Under the pieces are notes generated by a model that was given only the letters and a program-made list of their open reading frames with translations, was not told the origin of the DNA and ran no database searches. From NCBI GenBank assembly GCA_021788955.1, contig JAJYKC010000184.1, positions 1 to 5,989 of the forward strand: a stretch of DNA of 5,989 nt, written 5' to 3'. This document shows, in pieces, positions 5,210-5,989 of the stretch; positions within the stretch are counted from its first letter, which is position 1, and each line of letters starts with the position of its first letter. Source of the stretch: Acidobacteriota bacterium (lineage in GTDB: Bacteria; Acidobacteriota; Terriglobia; Bryobacterales; Bryobacteraceae). The position numbers and the translations under genes are program-made.

Positions 5210-5830
5210 ATGCGGCAAGTGCTGATTGTGAGTGAGAACGTGCTAGTCCGGGAAGGGCTGAAGGATGTTCTGAAGCACGAGTTCCGCGATCTGACGATTG
5301 TTGACGCCGCTGAGGTTTCAGATGTTGTTCTGCGTCCGGCGAAGCGAGCGTGGGACCTGATTGTTGTGGAGGTTGGCTTTCGCTACGATGGAGCCTTTTC
5401 GGCAGTCCGTGAGTTCCGGCGCAGCCGCGGCGCTGCTCGCGTCTTAGTCCTGGACCTGACGGCGAACGATCGCAACGTTCTGCGGGCGGCGCGGAGCGGG
5501 GCGGCCGGGTACATTCCGATGAACGTCGACCGGGCGAACCTCATTCGAGCCGTTCGCCGGCTGCTGGATGGGAAGACCTATTTCGAGGGGTCACCGGCGG
5601 CGGAAGCGCAGGCGCAGGAGGCAAGGCATGTCCGCCTGTCAGCCCGCGAGAGGCTGGTGATGCACGCGTTCGCCGCCGGGAAGCGGAATTCCCGGATCGC
5701 CGCCGAACTGAACCTCAGCGCGAAAACAGTGAGTACTTATCGACGCCGCGTGCTTGATAAGCTCGAGCTGCAATCGACCGCCGACATCGTGCGTTACGTC
5801 ATCGAGAATGGGGTGGCGCTCCCGGAGTGA
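5210..5830 (+). CDS. NarL/FixJ-type response regulator with degenerate receiver domain
   Basis: With the ATG at 5210 the protein has 206 residues, the normal size for this class; the frame stays open back to a GTG at 5087, but those 41 extra residues precede the receiver fold and would be read through a terminator-like hairpin. The receiver domain (about 1-122) keeps its fold: RQVLIVSENVLVREGL (2-17), WDLIVVEV (48-55), GAAGYIPMN (98-106). Key residues are altered: the acidic pair DD is SE (8-9), the phospho-acceptor Asp is Glu54, the usual Thr is Asp82 and the conserved Lys is Met104. The LuxR-type DNA-binding helix-turn-helix (143-201) is intact: LSARERLVMHAFAAGKRNSR, NLSAKTVSTYRRRVLDKL and an IVRYVIENG end. 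It probably binds DNA without normal phosphorylation, perhaps locked on by Glu54. No partner kinase is in the window, and its targets are unknown. Confidence 0.9.
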   Translation: MRQVLIVSENVLVREGLKDVLKHEFRDLTIVDAAEVSDVVLRPAKRAWDLIVVEVGFRYDGAFSAVREFRRSRGAARVLVLDLTANDRNVLRAARSGAAGYIPMNVDRANLIRAVRRLLDGKTYFEGSPAAEAQAQEARHVRLSARERLVMHAFAAGKRNSRIAAELNLSAKTVSTYRRRVLDKLELQSTADIVRYVIENGVALPE

Positions 5831-5989
5831 AGGCGGCCCGGGCGGGTGCTGCCGCGACGCCGAACGATGTCTAAAAGTCCCAGATCCCCCCTAGCCCGGA
5901 TTTCTCACCAAGGAGGCCGGATGGATCGAGCGGGATGAAATCAGGTCTTCAAGTCCGATCTTGAAAATCGTGCTGGTTCGCGCATGGGT
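5831..5989. other. Right-edge region without a supportable complete gene
   Basis: A GC-rich pair GCGGC (5833-5837) and GCCGC (5851-5855) after the regulator stop could form a hairpin, but there is no T-run. A minus-strand frame is open from the right edge to a TAG at 5893-5891, giving 32 residues that include GLEDLISS and end LVRNPG. It could be the tail of a gene convergent with the regulator, but it matches nothing recognised. A strong AAGGAGG (5910-5916) lies 4 nt before ATG 5921, yet that frame stops after five codons. Confidence 0.35.

Noticed and set aside
5910..5964. Strong Shine-Dalgarno AAGGAGG with mini-frames at ATG 5921 and ATG 5935
   Set aside because: The frames stop after five and nine codons; without conservation data a leader peptide cannot be supported.

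Overview
This is a GC-rich bacterial window with three complete protein genes and one gene cut by the left edge. The style suggests a soil or freshwater heterotroph such as an Acidobacteriota of the Bryobacterales/Solibacterales type: high GC, a Tat-exported divergent sugar enzyme, a Gfo/Idh/MocA oxidoreductase beside an IclR regulator, and starts without clear Shine-Dalgarno sites. That placement is inference from style, not from a marker gene.

Left part (1-1882): a Gfo/Idh/MocA oxidoreductase on the minus strand (start 1014, runs off the left edge) is divergent from an IclR-family regulator on the plus strand (1088-1882). Their 73-bp spacer is AT-rich. It holds two back-to-back sigma70-like promoters with overlapping -35 boxes and a GAAA-N5-TTTC palindrome. 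The simplest reading is that the IclR protein controls itself and the oxidoreductase from this one site. Both predicted transcripts would be nearly leaderless.

Middle (1889-4480, minus strand): a large Tat-exported protein related to glycoside hydrolase family 38 (alpha-mannosidases). It converges on iclR with only 6 bp between the stop codons. It keeps the nucleophile-like Asp and the overall family layout, but the usual zinc-binding HxD and the late His motif are changed. Exported sugar hydrolysis, cytoplasmic sugar oxidation or epimerisation, and an IclR sensor make a plausible small carbohydrate-use locus, although the substrate cannot be read from the sequence.

Right part (4481-5989): about 730 bp without a convincing gene contains several dyad-symmetric sites and ends in a terminator-like hairpin with a T6 run. 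That hairpin lies 21 bp before a NarL/FixJ-type regulator (5210-5830, plus strand). Its receiver domain has lost most phosphorylation residues and has Glu at the phospho-acceptor position. The last 159 bp hold no supportable complete gene; a minus-strand gene tail may enter from the right edge.

No rRNA, tRNA, CRISPR array, insertion sequence or prophage gene was recognised. The points most worth following are the altered zinc site of the GH38-like protein, the pseudo-receiver regulator with its attenuator-like leader, and the compact divergent control region.
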